Assembly (NCBI RefSeq): GCF_040115645.1
Contig: NC_089568.1
Location: 124,001-188,000 of the forward strand
Source of the DNA: Euwallacea fornicatus
Lineage: Eukaryota > Arthropoda > Insecta > Coleoptera > Curculionidae
DNA length: 64,000 nt
Direction of reading: 5' to 3'
In this document: positions 21,566 to 33,222 of the stretch, one piece after another
How positions within the stretch are numbered: position 1 is the stretch's first letter
Layout of the letters: every line of letters starts with the position of its first letter
The notes under the pieces: model-generated
The model's input: the letters and a program-made list of their open reading frames with translations, nothing else
Database searches by the model: none
Told to the model about the DNA's origin: nothing
Position numbers and translations under genes: made by a program

Positions 21566-21785
21566 TGTTCTGGTTTCTTGCAGTATATCCCCATTGCCCG
21601 TCTTCCTGATCTTAATCATCTGCACCCCATGTGCAGCACACATGTTTTCTATCCGTTGTAAGCCACTTGTAAAAAAGGTACATGCAGACCCAAGTGTTTC
21701 CCTTCTAACAACGGGTATTCCTTCCCTTGGCCGTGATTTACAACGGAGACGGGCAATGATTTACAACGTGCAAGGAATCCGAACA
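21566..21785 (-). repeat. BEL/Pao 3' LTR (H2)
   Basis: Plus TGTTCTGG...CCGAACA, with matching ends TGTTC/GAACA. On the minus strand an AACGGGGGGAG polypurine tract ends two bases before it, which fits a 3' LTR downstream of the pol end at 22066. About 220 bases. Confidence 0.65.
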
Positions 21786-22065
21786 TACTCCCCCCGTTGA
21801 AGTGATCCCTTCACTTCAAGTAATCTTCTTCTCAGAAATTTAACAAAGACTTAACTAATAAATACATCCTCATTATCCAAAAAGAAAATGAACCCTCTGA
21901 CACATTAATGCATCATCGACCTTGTGCCCTGAAGTTCCAACAATTGTGCAACTTAACTTACAAAAAAGAAATTTAATTACACTAGCCGATACTTAAAAGT
22001 CTAAATTCTTACTACTACACCTAATTATATTAGCGACAATTACACAAGTACACATCAGTTATAAA
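21786..22065 (-). other. H2 3' untranslated region
   Basis: AT-rich sequence between the H2 stop codon and its polypurine tract. No ORF. Confidence 0.5.
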
Positions 22066-22320
22066 TTATCTGTCACTGGGAAGGGGTGATATTTTTCTGA
22101 TTGGTCTAGTTAACGTTCCTCCCTTTGTCTTTAACCTTACTAATCTAACTCTTCCGTCAGCTCCACGAAGTAGTTCTGTGACTCTACCCATTGCCCACCT
22201 AAGAGGTGGACTGTTATCTTCCCGGATTAGAACGATCTGGTTTAATTTCAAATTTTCACAGGGCTTCAGCCATTTAGGACGATTTTGTAATTGATTTAGG
22301 TACTCCACTGACCACCGACT
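22066..22320 (-). pseudogene. BEL/Pao pol C-terminus (H2)
   Basis: An open stretch encoding LYSRWSVEYLNQLQNRPKW, NQIVLIREDNSPPLRWAMGR, RGADGRVRLVRLKTKGG and the end SPLPSD. This is the C-terminal domain that follows the integrase of BEL/Pao elements. It is uninterrupted but cut at 22320 by the end of a DNA transposon. It is more complete here than in H1, and the two differ enough to be separate families. Confidence 0.85.
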
Positions 22321-22440
22321 ATACAGGGTGGTCATTTAGTGCGGTCTCGGAAGATTACGGCTAAACAATTTAATATTTTGAATTTCTTTTTTTTGCGTTA
22401 TATAGAACTCGATTATGGGTACATTCTAAAATTGTTTTCG
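22321..22440. repeat. Tc1/mariner-type end fragment
   Basis: Starts TATACAGGGTGGTCATTTAGTG and runs to a second TATACAGGGTGTTC near 22443. It resembles the TACCGGGTGGTCTATTTAACC end at 27309. Probably a truncated element end. Confidence 0.45.
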
Positions 22441-23660
22441 TTTTATACAGGGTGTTCTAAATAAGTGAAAAATATCAAAGTTATGTTTTTTTAAATAGGA
22501 CACCCCATATATTAATATCGTTTTAGATTTCTTGAGAAAAATAAATGTAAGTTTCATTAAGGTTTACTTGTCCTAAATCTTAAGGATTTCGAAATAATTA
22601 AGTTTTTTTAAAAAAATCATGCAATTTTAAAAACTTTGTTTTGAAGGAAGTTTAAACTGGAGTAAATCGAAATTCATATCAAACCTTAGATATGAGACGT
22701 ATTTTATGCCAGAATTATTAAAATTGAAATATCTCATACAGTGCGTCCAAAAAATAACATGAAAATTGCATTCTTTTTGAAAGGAAATAACTTGCTTAAT
22801 TTAAATAGAACACCCCATATTTTATTACTCGAAATAAGAGATAAACATATGACTAATCAAAAATCGTTACACTTTCCTATACCTAAATGTACAGGTTTTC
22901 TTCGAAAAATAAGATTTAAGAAAAGGTAGCAAAATTAATAACCGCACTATCTATTTTTATTTAATATAAAAGAATTTCTTTTAATAAACACTTAATTACA
23001 CACAATTTTCAATATATCCTCCATTCTGATCAATGCAAGCTTGAAGTCGAGTAACATTTCCACGACAAACATTTTCCAGAATATCTCTATTTGCTCTAAT
23101 AGAGTCAAAAACATAGCGGATTCTGATTTTCATATTGTCTCTTGTTGTTGGAGTTGTACTATAAACAATATTTTTGACATAACCCCACAAAAAAAAATCT
23201 AGTGGGGTAAGATCGGGCGACCTGGGGGGCCAAGATACAGCTCCTCCTCGACCAATCCATTTATTTGGATACTGTTGATTTAGGAAACTCCTCACAATAC
23301 CACTATAATGAGAAGGAGCTCCATCATGTTGGAACCATATGGAACGAAAAATGTTTAAAGGTATGGTTTCCAACAAATCTGGCATTTCATGTTCTAAAAA
23401 ATGTCTATACACCATTCCCGTCAGATTTTCATTAAAAAAATGTGGTCCAATTAAATGTGTTCCAAGTATTCCCGCCCATACATTGAGGGACCAACGATGC
23501 TGATTGTTTAATGATCTTATTAGATGAGGATTTACATTATCATAGTAATGAAAATTGTGACGATTGATAATACCATTTTTGTGAAATGTAGCTTCATCGG
23601 TGAACAAAACCTGACCCTGTATAAGGGTCTATAATGACTACTTTTTAAAATTATTTTTAT
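22441..23660 (-). mobile_element. Tc1/mariner-superfamily element I1, one end missing
   Basis: Left end TATACAGGGTGTTC near 22443 with about 200 bases of subterminal sequence also found at 23664-23880 in element I2, so both belong to one family. The right end is lost: the transposase is cut at its DE motif by a short block containing ACCCTGTATAAGGG near 23612. Confidence 0.65.
22996..23610 (-). pseudogene. DDE transposase, C-terminal two thirds (I1)
   Basis: An unbroken 204-codon frame from FTDEATFHKNG (first catalytic Asp) through WAGILGTHLIG, IWFQHDGAPSHYS (second Asp), NKWIGRGG and PPRSPDLTPLDFFLWG to the CIDQNGGYIENCV end. The spacing from the second Asp to the LDFF Asp is 41 residues, a DD41D-type pattern. 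It lacks the N-terminal HTH, so it cannot bind its ends. It is the cleanest example here of the transposase type also seen at 1-1320, 24217-25287 and 52899-54056. Confidence 0.85.
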
Positions 23661-23664
23661 ATTA

Positions 23665-25560
23665 TACATGATGTTCCAAAAGCCCTAAAAGTATCAAAGT
23701 TTTGTGTTTTAAATGGAACCCCTTGTATATTATTACATTTTTGAATTTTTCGATCAAAATAAGTGTCAGTTTTAATAAGATTTACAATATATAACACTTA
23801 AAGCTTTTTAAATAATTGAAGTTTTATCAAAATTTTACATAATTTTCATGTTTTAAATACTTACGAAGTATTTACGTTATGTAAGTGTAATTTGCAGTGT
23901 AGTGTAACAATAGATCATATTTTATATCCCAATCATGATAACTTTGTTATCTTATACAGGGGGTGCAAAAATGAAATCTAATCAAGTAACAACTTTAAAT
24001 GGCTACAACTTCTTTAGTTTAAATACAATGCCATATGATCTAACTTACCATAAGATGTAATTTTTAATTATTTATCGAATGGTACTAGGATGTTCACAAA
24101 TAAGTCTTCGTGTTTCTACAGAATACACTAAATGATTGTTCTTTGCACCATTTGGTGTATTTTAATTCAAAGTTCTAATTACATATCAACTACAACATAA
24201 AACAAAAACAAAATAATTATAGCAGATGTTCAAAATATCGAGCGTCAATTTCCAGACACGTACAAATTCTTTTTTCACAACCATTGCTAACTCTGGACAA
24301 CATTTGCGGGTTAACAATTTCAAACTCGTCTCTTCTACGTATTTTCATATCGCGTGGAGTTGTCGGAGGCGTATTGTAGACAATTCGTTTTATGTATCCC
24401 CACATAAAAAAATCTAGAGGAGTTAAATCCGGAGATCTGGGGGGGTCAATTTTGAAATCCATTTCTCCCAATCCACCTTTTTTTTTAAATTGACATTTAA
24501 AAATTGCCGAACTCACGACGATAATGAGGCGGAGCTCCATCCAATTGAAGCCACGTGATGGTTCTAATATTTAAAGGGACTTTTTTTAATAATACTGATA
24601 GTTGGTGTGAAAGAAAATCTAGAAACATTATACCATTTAAAGGTCCGTCAAAAAACTACGGCCCAATTAAATATGAACCCAGTATTCCACCCTGCACATT
24701 AACGGACCACTTATTTTGATTTCTCACGACTCTGTATTCATGCGAATTCGAATCAGAATGAAAGTTGTGTCTATTTACAAGACCATTGTTATGGAAAGTA
24801 CATTCATCACTAAATAACATTTTATCAAAAAAGTTTTCATTTTTTGCCACTTTATCTAACACACACATAGAAAATTCAATTCGGTTGTCAACATCATATC
24901 AATAAAGTTCTTGGCGAAGCTGAATTGTATAAAGATAAAAACTGTGTTTTTTTTTAGAATTCTTGAAACACTTGTTCGACTAATGTTAGTAACTTTGGAT
25001 ATCAAATTTTGACTAATAATGGGATTTTCGAACTAACCTGAACCAACTACCATAAAAACATTTTATCCACCTTCAGTTACAGATTTTCTTCTAATGGGCT
25101 TTTTGTAACTGATACTTCCCGTCTCTTGAAACTGGTGCAATAATCTCTCAAAAACAGCTGGCTTAGGATGTTTTTTTTTTTCGGAAAACGTTTGAGCATA
25201 AACTCGAGAAGCCAATAAACAATTTTTATGACATTCTCCAAGAATAAAAATCATGTCAATACGCTCTTCTTTTGGATGACTCTTCATTTTGGCTACGCAA
25301 CACAACAACAATATTTAAATAACAATAATCTAAACGTCCAAAATTGCAAAAATTAATACCACTCTAGCAAGAACAAACTTTGCAGACTAAACTGACACAT
25401 TGAAGTAATGATCTAACATTTTGAAATATCCTAGGCAACTACCTATAAATTGAGATAAAGCGCTCCTTTATCCCAAACAAACTTGTTTTGAAACATTTTT
25501 TTATTAAATTCTTAGTTTTCGAGAAAATCGCATGTGCATGATAAATCGAACACCCTGTAT
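23665..25560 (-). mobile_element. Tc1/mariner-superfamily element I2
   Basis: Ends TATACATGATGTTCC at 23664 and GAACACCCTGTATA at 25548-25561, about 1.9 kb apart with a complete but decayed transposase between. The left subterminal 200 bases match I1. Confidence 0.7.
24217..25287 (-). pseudogene. DDE transposase of I2
   Basis: N-terminus MKSHPKEERIDMIFILGEC with HTH-like PAVFERLLHQFQETGSISYKKP (25060-25287), then MLFSDECTFHNNG (first catalytic Asp), VNVQGGILGSYLIGP near 24656, and PPRSPDLTPLDFFMWG (third Asp) down to DARYFEHLL. The block around the second Asp near 24530-24560 is disrupted. Frames change at least three times and a stop interrupts 24870-25060. It is a full-length but dead relative of I1. 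Confidence 0.8.
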
Positions 25561-26010
25561 ATTCAGAAAAACAGAAATAACGTTCGTTATAGCAGAGACA
25601 GATTGTAGAGATATTAGTAAAACAGAATTAAGAGCGCTGTTAGGTGCATTATTTCTAATAGGAACCAAAAAGGACACCATACAAATTGCTGTGAACTATG
25701 GAACACTGATGGGACAGGGACAATTCTTGTACGTGCCTGTTTAGCTCCCGAGTTTCTGTTTGGCAAACATCGCGAGGAGAGATCCATAATATTTGGATTT
25801 TAATGTGACTACATGTTGGCCTCAACAATTCGGAAACGAAAGAAAGCAGTAATATTTCTGTCTACAATGTCTACAAAGAAAAGTCGTTAATAAATTTAGA
25901 TTATAATGCAACAAAAGGAAGCGTTGACACAGTGGATCAAATGTGTTCAGCTTATACTACACCTAGAATCACCAGAAGATGGCCCCTTGCCTTATTTTAC
26001 AGACATGTCG
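25561..26010 (+). pseudogene. piggyBac-like transposase fragments, internally deleted
   Basis: Plus strand: AETDCRDISKTELRALLGALFLIGTKK matches the start of the piggyBac DDE region, and KGSVDTVDQMCSAYTTPRITRRWPLALFY matches its conserved TVDQ block near the end. About 200 residues of the normal core between them, including the catalytic Asp region, are reduced to about 170 bases. piggyBac enzymes cut and paste DNA at TTAA. It starts exactly where I2 ends. Confidence 0.75.
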
Positions 26011-26012
26011 AT

Positions 26013-27301
26013 ATACAGTATTGGTCATAAATATAGCAACTTTTTATAAATCCATTTTTTTAACGTCCCTTTACTCTTTCGAGATCATTTGTTTATACTT
26101 GTTAGAACTGATATTGACAACAAAGTCGATGTTTACACTTTCATAGGTCAAATCACATTCTTTGAAATTTTAACAATTTTTTTCAATTTTTGACTGGTCA
26201 AAAAGACAGCAACTTCTGCTTTTTGAACGATATATTTTACTTCAGTTGCAAAGTTCCATTTGATTAGTACTGTATTGCATTCTACAATATTTCTTATGAT
26301 GGGTCGAGGTAAAACAATATCAAAGAATTTAAGAAAAATTGTGATTGAGAAATTTGATTAAGGCGAAAAACCTATCGAAATTAGTCGAAGTTTGGGCAAA
26401 AATAAGTCGATAATTTCTCGAATTATTGCACAATATAAATCTAAAGACATCATTGGTCCGAGACCAATTCTTGGGAGACCTAAAACGTCACCAGAAAAAA
26501 CCGATCGCTTCATTGTTAGGATTTCGAAACAAAATCCATTTCTGCCATCAACTAAAATTCTTGGCCAAATAAAAGGAATAACGGCAAAAGATGTTAGTGC
26601 AAGAACTGTGCGAAGAAGATTAGTAGATGCAGGACTGTTTAGTAGAAGACCAGCTAAAAAACCATTTTTATCCAAAAAGAACGTGAAGGCCCGATTGCAT
26701 TTTGCTGAACAACACGTTGACTGGAAGTCTGAACAATGGAGAAAAGCGGTTTTTAGTGATGAATCGAAGTTCAACTTGATCAGAAGTGATGGTGTAAATG
26801 ATGTTAGACGTCCTGTGAGAAAAAGGTTGAACAAAAAGTATATTGTACCATTCGGTGATGGTTTGGGGATGTTTCTCCGGTCAGGGAATGGGTCCCCTTC
26901 ACAGAATTGTTGGAAAAATGGATAGATTTATGTATAAAGACATTTTAACTGAACATCTAATACCACACATGGATGAAAAAATACCCCTGAGATCGTATTT
27001 TCAACAAGATAATGATCCCAAGCATTCGTCGAAGCTGGTTAAGAAATGGTTTGAAGATGAAAAAGTTGCTGTTCTGCCGTGGCCATCTCAAAGCCCCGAC
27101 TTAAATCCAATTGAGAATATGTGGGAGTTTGTTGACGCCAAAATTCGTGACAAAAATTATACAAATGTGAATTACTTATTCCTTGCATTACAGAAAACTT
27201 GGGGAGAAATTAGTGAAGACTACATTAATAAATTAATTCTTTCCATGCCTGAGAGATGTAAGCCTGTAATTAAACAAAAGGGTTACTATAATAAGTACTA
27301 A
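26013..27301 (+). mobile_element. Tc1-like element J, right end missing
   Basis: Left end CAGTATTGGTCATAAATATAGCAAC near 26019 is typical of Tc1. The matching right end is not found after 27301; a TACCGGGTGGTC end follows instead. Confidence 0.65.
26296..27301 (+). pseudogene. Tc1-like transposase (DD34E), nearly intact
   Basis: ATG at 26296. HTH regions GEKPIEISRSLGKNKSIISRI and ITAKDVSARTVRRRLVDAGL, then FSDESKF (first Asp), QQDNDPKH (second Asp) and PDLNPIENMWE (Glu, 34 residues on), ending near GYYNKY. Only two lesions: a TAA at 26359-26361 and an indel near 26845-26875 that shifts the frame just before VMVWGCFSGQG. About 335 codons, the normal Tc1 size. It is among the youngest DNA transposons here. 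Confidence 0.9.
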
Positions 27302-28010
27302 CTAAATATACCGGGTGGTCTATTTAACCTGACAAATCGGGATATCTCGAAAATTACGCATCAGATTGAAAAAAGTTTCAAATAAAAGTATTTTGTCTCG
27401 AATGGATCCACGATATAACACTAACCATGACTTCCCAACTCTTTCGCTTGGGGTTGGGGCGGGGGTAACTTTGAAATCTCAAATGGCAACTCTCATTTTT
27501 TATTGCAAATTTGAATTTTACGATAAAAATTACTCGGAGTTTGTCTGAAACTTTTTTTCGATTCGCTACAGATGGCGCTGTAATCGGAAAAATTTGTTTT
27601 ATTCTGATTCTGAAAGAAATCATCGTGTTTTTCATATTTTTAATGGAAACTTGTTGGTTTTTTGGGTACCTCCGATAGTTTAAAGAAATAAAACCGTCTG
27701 TGACAAAAAAATTTTATTTATTATTAAATTTCTAAATAAACTTAGATCCACATTGAATTTTCATCTTCTCGATCTTTCGTCTTTTGACTTCTCGACAACA
27801 TGACAGTGTCAAATTTGGAATCCGACTTTCGATTTTCCGGACCCATCATCAACTTGTTTTTTCTTATGGGCGCCATCTTCGATTTTAACATTTTTTGATT
27901 CAGTTTTTTTTTCCCGATAATAATGATGTTTCACATGTTAAAATTCGAACTTGTCGTTTAATAGAAATATCACAAATCCTGTTTTGGCACTCTAGAAAGA
28001 ATAACCTGCC
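27302..28010. other. DNA-transposon end and spacer
   Basis: TACCGGGTGGTCTATTTAACC at 27309 followed by CGGGATATCTCGAAAATTACGC is a Tc1/mariner-type end with the usual subterminal style. No transposase is recognisable downstream. The rest is AT-rich up to the A6 gag. Confidence 0.45.
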
Positions 28011-29560
28011 GAACAGGCTTAGCAGATGGAGGTAAGGAAAAGGCTTGCGAGAAGCTCCAAACTCAAGCGAACACCTCCAAAGAAGAAGAAGCAGCAAAGG
28101 ATGAGATGGAAGACGGGGAGGTGACAGAAAAGAGAGTCCCTAGGAATCAGATAAGAAGAGTGAATGAGAAGGCGATGAGGGAGGAGCTCTTGTTAACCTT
28201 CTCAGATGAAATGTTTCTTCTGGTGAATACTCTGAAAGAAGGAAAACGGAGGAGAGCTTTTCTCTCATTTGCGGGGGGGGCTAACCGAAACTGCCATATG
28301 CGCCATCCAAACATAAACAAAAAAAAAAGGGGAAAGAAGGGCCGAAAAACAACGGGGGCGGATCCGTGGCCTGGTCGCGTCCGAGGTCCCTCTTGCCACG
28401 ATCCGAGAGCGTGTGGAGGCGAGTCTGTTCCTGTAGGCGGAAACGGACTAGAGAATCCCATAGCAGAGAGATACAATACCGATTTGAGGGGTGATTGGGG
28501 GGGAGAGAACTAGCCCCTTCAAGGAGAGGGAGCTGACCTTACTTCTGGACTTCAAGGAACTGGAGGAATCCCACGAGACAGGGGTTATGTCCTTTGTGCA
28601 GTTCTGTAGACTACAAAGAGGGAGTAGGACGGAGAAGCCGGAGCGTTTCGTCCTCTACCGTCAACTGTATGGAAACGTGGGTTTGGAAGAGGTCGTCGGA
28701 ACACTGAAGGAAGGATCTGATGAAAACCGCGTAAGGAGAGAGTAGGACGAGGATGGTCGTCTCTCAGGTTCCAAAGTCAGATCCTGGAAAGTTCTGAAAG
28801 CTGGGTAAGCAGGAACCACCTTCCTGGCTGCTCTCCGGAGGGTGCGCCAAATGTTGGCGACCGGGAGCACGGGGAAGAAAGTGGATATGGTCAGGGAGAT
28901 CAAAAAAGGTGAAGTCGTCCTCATGGTGCACAAAGGGGGAAAAGAGGAGCAGTTGTGAGAACTGCTCTCTACAGAATTGGGGAGAGATCACGCGAGGGTG
29001 GAAGGGGATGTTCGATGGCATTCCTTGTGTATGGCCTGGAGAGAGTCACTAGAGAAGGGAAGTAGTAGAGGTGGTGGCAACAGCGGTAGAGGAGAGAAAC
29101 TGCTGAACCTCCGGCCCAACTTCGGGACCTGCCAAATCGTTACTTTCCTAGTGGAGGAAGACGCGACAGATACTTTGCGACGATTTGCGGATCTCCGGGT
29201 TGGTATCTCGAGATATCGTCTGCGAGAGCGCCGAGAGACTTTCTGCTGCTTCAGGTTTTGGGACGATGGCTACCGGGCAGAGGAGTGTAAGAGGGAGGAC
29301 TGTTCGCAATTGTATTCGAGGTGAGCGTATGAAAGTCAAAGGCTGCGACCTGCCGTGTAGAGCGGTACTGCTCCCTATGTAAAGTGGGAGGGTATAGCAC
29401 CGCACCGAGGGACTTGAGCGCGTTCCCTTCTCCAATGCCAAGGACAGACCCAAGGTGGAGGGAGAAAGTGAAACGCTGAGAATCAGGGGGGGCTAAGGGC
29501 AGTTTCTACCCACAGGAACGAGCAGGGAGGGAATGGATTTCCATGATGGAATGACTAGGA
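28011..29560 (+). pseudogene. Family A-like ORF1 (gag) of A6
   Basis: Plus-strand gag: RVNEKAMREELL region, NPIAERYNTDL near 28460, CRLQRGSRTEKPERFVLYRQ (28600), LEEVVGTLKEGS, LRRVRQMLATGS, MVREIKKGEVVLMVHKGG, NLRPNFGTCQIVTFLVEEDA (29110) and a degenerate first knuckle CCFRFWDDGYRAEEC near 29260. In order these match A3 ORF1. Multiple stops and frame changes. The C-terminal repeat tail is largely gone. Confidence 0.75.
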
Positions 29561-29599
29561 GGGAACACGGGTGAGTGTGTGTAAGTGTGCTTGTGTGTG

Positions 29600-30480
29600 C
29601 AAAGTATGATTGGGATTATAGCGTTGAGAGGGAACTGCGGTACCTGTAGGTTCACCTGGAGCGGGACCATCTCATGATCGACCACATATTCCAGGTGATC
29701 AGAGAATAGAACATCGAGATGGTGCTCGGGAAAAAACCATGCGTAGCGCAAAAAGGCTTCGTTTAGAACACGGTTGACGACGTCTTCATCTGGTTAGCGC
29801 CGGATGTGGGGTCAAGTCGCTCCACCAGACCGGGGGTTCATTGCTGTGAACCTGAACTACATCATTGTCATTTTCGTGTATTTCTTCCCGAACAAGGGCA
29901 TCGCCGACGTTACGACGTGACTCGATCGGTGAGGGGGTACGTTAAGGGGAGCAAAAGTTCTCATTGGCGGAGACCTGAATGCGAAGGATGGGTGATTCGA
30001 CTCTAGGGGGATGAAAACCCACGGGCGGGTCCTGGAGAAGTTTCTGCAAGCGGCAGAGCTCGTCTCCAATATTGGGGACGAGTGGACGTTCAGTTATCGA
30101 AATGACTGAACGCTGATTACCATGGCAGGAACTTCTGGATATGGTTGGATGCTAGACTGGAGAGTAGAGGTAGGAATGGAGAGTGGGAGTAGCCACAGAT
30201 ACTTCTCCTATCGCTTAGCGCGAAGGGGAGTAGTGTCTGCAGGCGAGAGTGAAAGTGTGAGAAAGGAAGGATGGATTGTGAGTGAAAAAGGACTGGAGAG
30301 AATGAGTCGGTATGTTAAGGTTCAAGAAGGTTCAGGTGTCATCGAAGCTCTCGAGGGCATAGTTCGGGAGATAAGTGATGCCTGTAATGAGTGCTTGAGG
30401 AAGCGTAACAGTGAAAACGGGAAAATAAACCGGGGATGTATTGGTGGAGTGATAAGATTGCTCTGTAGACATCTGAGTTC
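29600..30480 (+). pseudogene. ORF2 endonuclease fragment of A6
   Basis: Endonuclease remnants: FFPNKGIADVTT, VLIGGDLNAKDG near 29970, GRVLEKFLQAAELVSNIGDEWTF, ITMAGTSGYGWMLDWRVEVGMESGSSHRYFSYR, then VSEKGLERMSRYVKVQEGSGVIEALEGIVREISDACNEC. The S-D-H catalytic motif reads S-S-H. The frame is open for about 150 codons from 30122. It ends at about 30480 in the CIGGVI position (A3: VYWWSDEI), facing C2 in the opposite orientation. Confidence 0.8.
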
Positions 30481-32510
30481 CTTAAATATCGCTATCGTGT
30501 CATTTACACTCTCCACATTTACTCCCGCACCTAAAACACGCATACTGATTATACTATTTAATCTACTTACTTGACTTGTTCCGTGCTCCTCTCCTCGGTA
30601 CCCTTCCGAATCTCGTCCTTCTTTTTTGACGTCCCTGGTTCCGACTTAACGGATTTTTTTGGGTCAGTACCCCTACCGCCTGCATGTGCCTTTACTGGCC
30701 CCTTGCAGTTGGGTCCACCTGCGCTGTGGCCCTCCGCTTTACAGAGAAAGCAGTAGCGAGGATCTTTACAAGTCTTCACCCTGTGCCCTTCTATCCTAAA
30801 ACGGGCGCATAGTCGGGTCCTGCTTACCCCTTTGCAGGTCTGGGCCTGATGTCCCACTCCCAGCATCGGTAGCATCTTCCCGAGTCCTTCCTCTTCTTGA
30901 GCCGGCACATATTAATGTTGACTCTCAAATCGGTGACTACACGAAAACTATCCGCGTCCTCCTCTCTAACGAGGAACATAGCAGTTCGGCAGCTTCCACA
31001 GCTTGCCTTAAGCTCCTTGAGCTGGAGCTTCTTGGGGTCCAGCACGGTCGCAGTGGCCACCGCACCAGTGGCTTCTTCCCCTGTAGTGACTTCATCCAGT
31101 CTCCTAAGCTGGAACACTACAACCTTACTATTCCCTCCCGACCTTACGTTACATTCCTCCATTCCTTTCCCCAGGATGTTTTTCAGCTCCTCTCCCTGTT
31201 CGCCTCCTTTAGGGAGCGTGATTAGCACCTCACCTTTTTTAGTCTCCCTGACTGTCCCGATGTCCACCTTGGTTTGGCTGTTGGCAACCAGTTGTCGGAC
31301 CTTACGGATGGTGTAGCTATAACTTACCTCCTCCTGTTTAGCCACGACGACTACCTTTTCTTCTGGTCTTTTAGGACCCGGTTCTTGTACTGCCTCCCTT
31401 CCGGAGGATGTCCCTCCAGGTAAGTACAGCTTTACCCTGATGTTGCCCTTTAGGGTCCAGCATGCAAGCTCGCAGACCTTTCGAAGTTACCACGGGTCGA
31501 CACCCGGGACCAACGGGATGGACACGCTGTCTCTCCCCTCTTCCAGCATTGTTGCCGCGAGGACCTTGAGGGCTTCAAAAACTCCTTCCGGCCCCGTACT
31601 CTCCAACTCTTGAAAGTAGACGTGCTTAGTTTTCGTAACTACTTTACCTCCTTTCCTAAGGTTACACGTCTGCACGAGGCTGGATATCCTCCCTTCTTCA
31701 GTCTCGAGCTCCCTCAGCTCTGGGAGAAGCTGCAGAAATCTATGTTTAAGCGCGCTATCTCCCTTATCTACTAGGACCGCCAGGTCCATACTAAACCCTC
31801 ACTGATAGGGTCTTCACGAGCTATCTCAGTCGCAAAGATCCCTTCGTCCCATCTCTCCTTGATTGCCTCCAGGATCTTTCCCTCCCTAGCTAAAGTTGTT
31901 AGCCTCTCTTTATACTCACCCTTTTTTCTCTCCTCCTCAGTTTTCGTCTGGCATTCAACAGACACTTCCTCCGTCTTGCCAGCCCTTAGCTGAGTGACCT
32001 CGTCCGTCAGTTTTTCATTCTCCTCCTCGAGTTCCCCGTTCTCCTGCCCCTTCCCCTCTTCTTCCAGCACAGAGACAGCCTCCACTAGTTCCAGTATGGG
32101 GTGGTAACACTCCTTCAGGATCCCATCAACATCACATACCTGTCTCCTGGCTACTTCCAAGAGAGCCCTGGGTCCTTCTTCCTCTCCTCCCACAGTGGAT
32201 TCATCTATACTCTTCCTCTTCCCTTTTGGTGCACTGTTTGGCACTTCCTCTACGGAGAAAACCGGACAATGCACTTCCATGTTTTGCCCACTTACCACAT
32301 TTTCCTCAGTTTCTCCTCCTTTGTCCTTGGGCGGAGTCCTCTGTACCTTACCTCTCCTTGCAAATCCTATCTCAACTCCTTCTACCTCCTCTTTCCTCAT
32401 CAAGCTCTCCGGAACACTTCCTTTCCTTACGAGCGGCATATTTACTCTCCCAATTAAATCCCTCCTAACTTTGGTAATTGCTTTCGATACAGCCCCTTTC
32501 TTTCCCAAAG
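30481..32510 (-). pseudogene. R1-clade ORF1 (gag) of C2
   Basis: Minus strand from about 32508: basic N-terminus, an acidic coiled coil (EENEKLTDEVTQL, about residues 150-200), AIKERWDEGIF, EDPISEGL, SLVQTCNLRKGGK, SIPLVPGVDPW, VRETKKGEVLITLPKGG, ELKASCGSCRTAMFLV and three knuckles CYRCWE, CARFRIEGHRVKTC (second Cys lost) and CFLCKAEGHSAGGPNC. Damage is light: a frameshift at 31790, a TAA at 31487 and a frameshift near 30890. ORF2 starts at about 30540 and stops after ELRCLQ, where A6 begins in inverse orientation. The QTC.LRKGG style matches C1. Confidence 0.85.
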
Positions 32511-32559
32511 GTCCCCCCTGTTTGCATAAGTGAGAGTTAGGGAGTGTGTAGTGTAAATG

Positions 32560-33222
32560 AGGTTATGGCTCCGAATTTCAAGGTGGACAGTTGATGTAGT
32601 CAAGCCGTGTGTGTTAATGGTGCATGCAGAACTCTCCAGTAGCTGGACATAACTTCTTGTGGGCGGAAGCCGGCCTTTGGACGTTTTTACGGCAATTCAC
32701 TTCTCCATGCTTTCTACTTATTCATGGCTCTATATCTGGCATCAAAATTTTTGTCCACATTCCTTTGTCTTCAAGAGTATCCTATTCGAATTTCAATGTC
32801 CTTACTGTAGCTTTTTTTTATTTTTCAATATCTACTCCTGTTTTCTTATAACTTTTTTTTTATTATTCACTAAAAGTATTATTGGGGTCATCCCTCCAAT
32901 TAAAGCTCGTTCCTCATACGCTATGGTGCGATACCCAGAAATTACCCTCAATATTGCGCTTCTGTGTAAACTTCTAAGCTGTTTCCTGTTATGTTCAAAC
33001 TTTAAAGCCTCCTCCAACGTTGGTGCTCCGTATAAGATTGTTAAATTTATTGTTTTTGCTATAGTTCTTCTTTTACTGCTTTTTGATTCTTCTAAATCAG
33101 ACATGTTTCGACTTAAGCTCGTAACCGTCTGTTCTGCTTCTCTGACGCTTTTGTATTATATGCTTCTTAAATCTTAAGTTTTTGTCCAAATATATTCCTA
33201 AATACTTTATTAAATTCTTTCT
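32560..33222 (-). pseudogene. R1-clade ORF2 fragment K (RT C-terminal)
   Basis: The minus strand encodes KYLGIYLDKNLRFKKHI, then ESKSSKRRTIAKTINLTILYGAP and SAILRVISGYRTIAYEERALIGG. These are the post-palm segments also seen in D (ITRGYRTISTMVAQVLAGM). Stops cut off the C-terminus; no knuckle or poly(A) is visible. The plus strand gives a hydrophobic shadow ORF here that is not a membrane protein. Confidence 0.65.

Noticed and set aside
21552..21800. ORF with a signal-peptide-like start
   Set aside because: It overlaps the H2 LTR (TGTTC...GAACA) and polypurine tract; no homology.
32659..33177. 172-residue plus-strand ORF with several apparent membrane segments
   Set aside because: Antisense of RT fragment K; the minus strand carries ISGYRTIAYEERALIGG, shared with element D.
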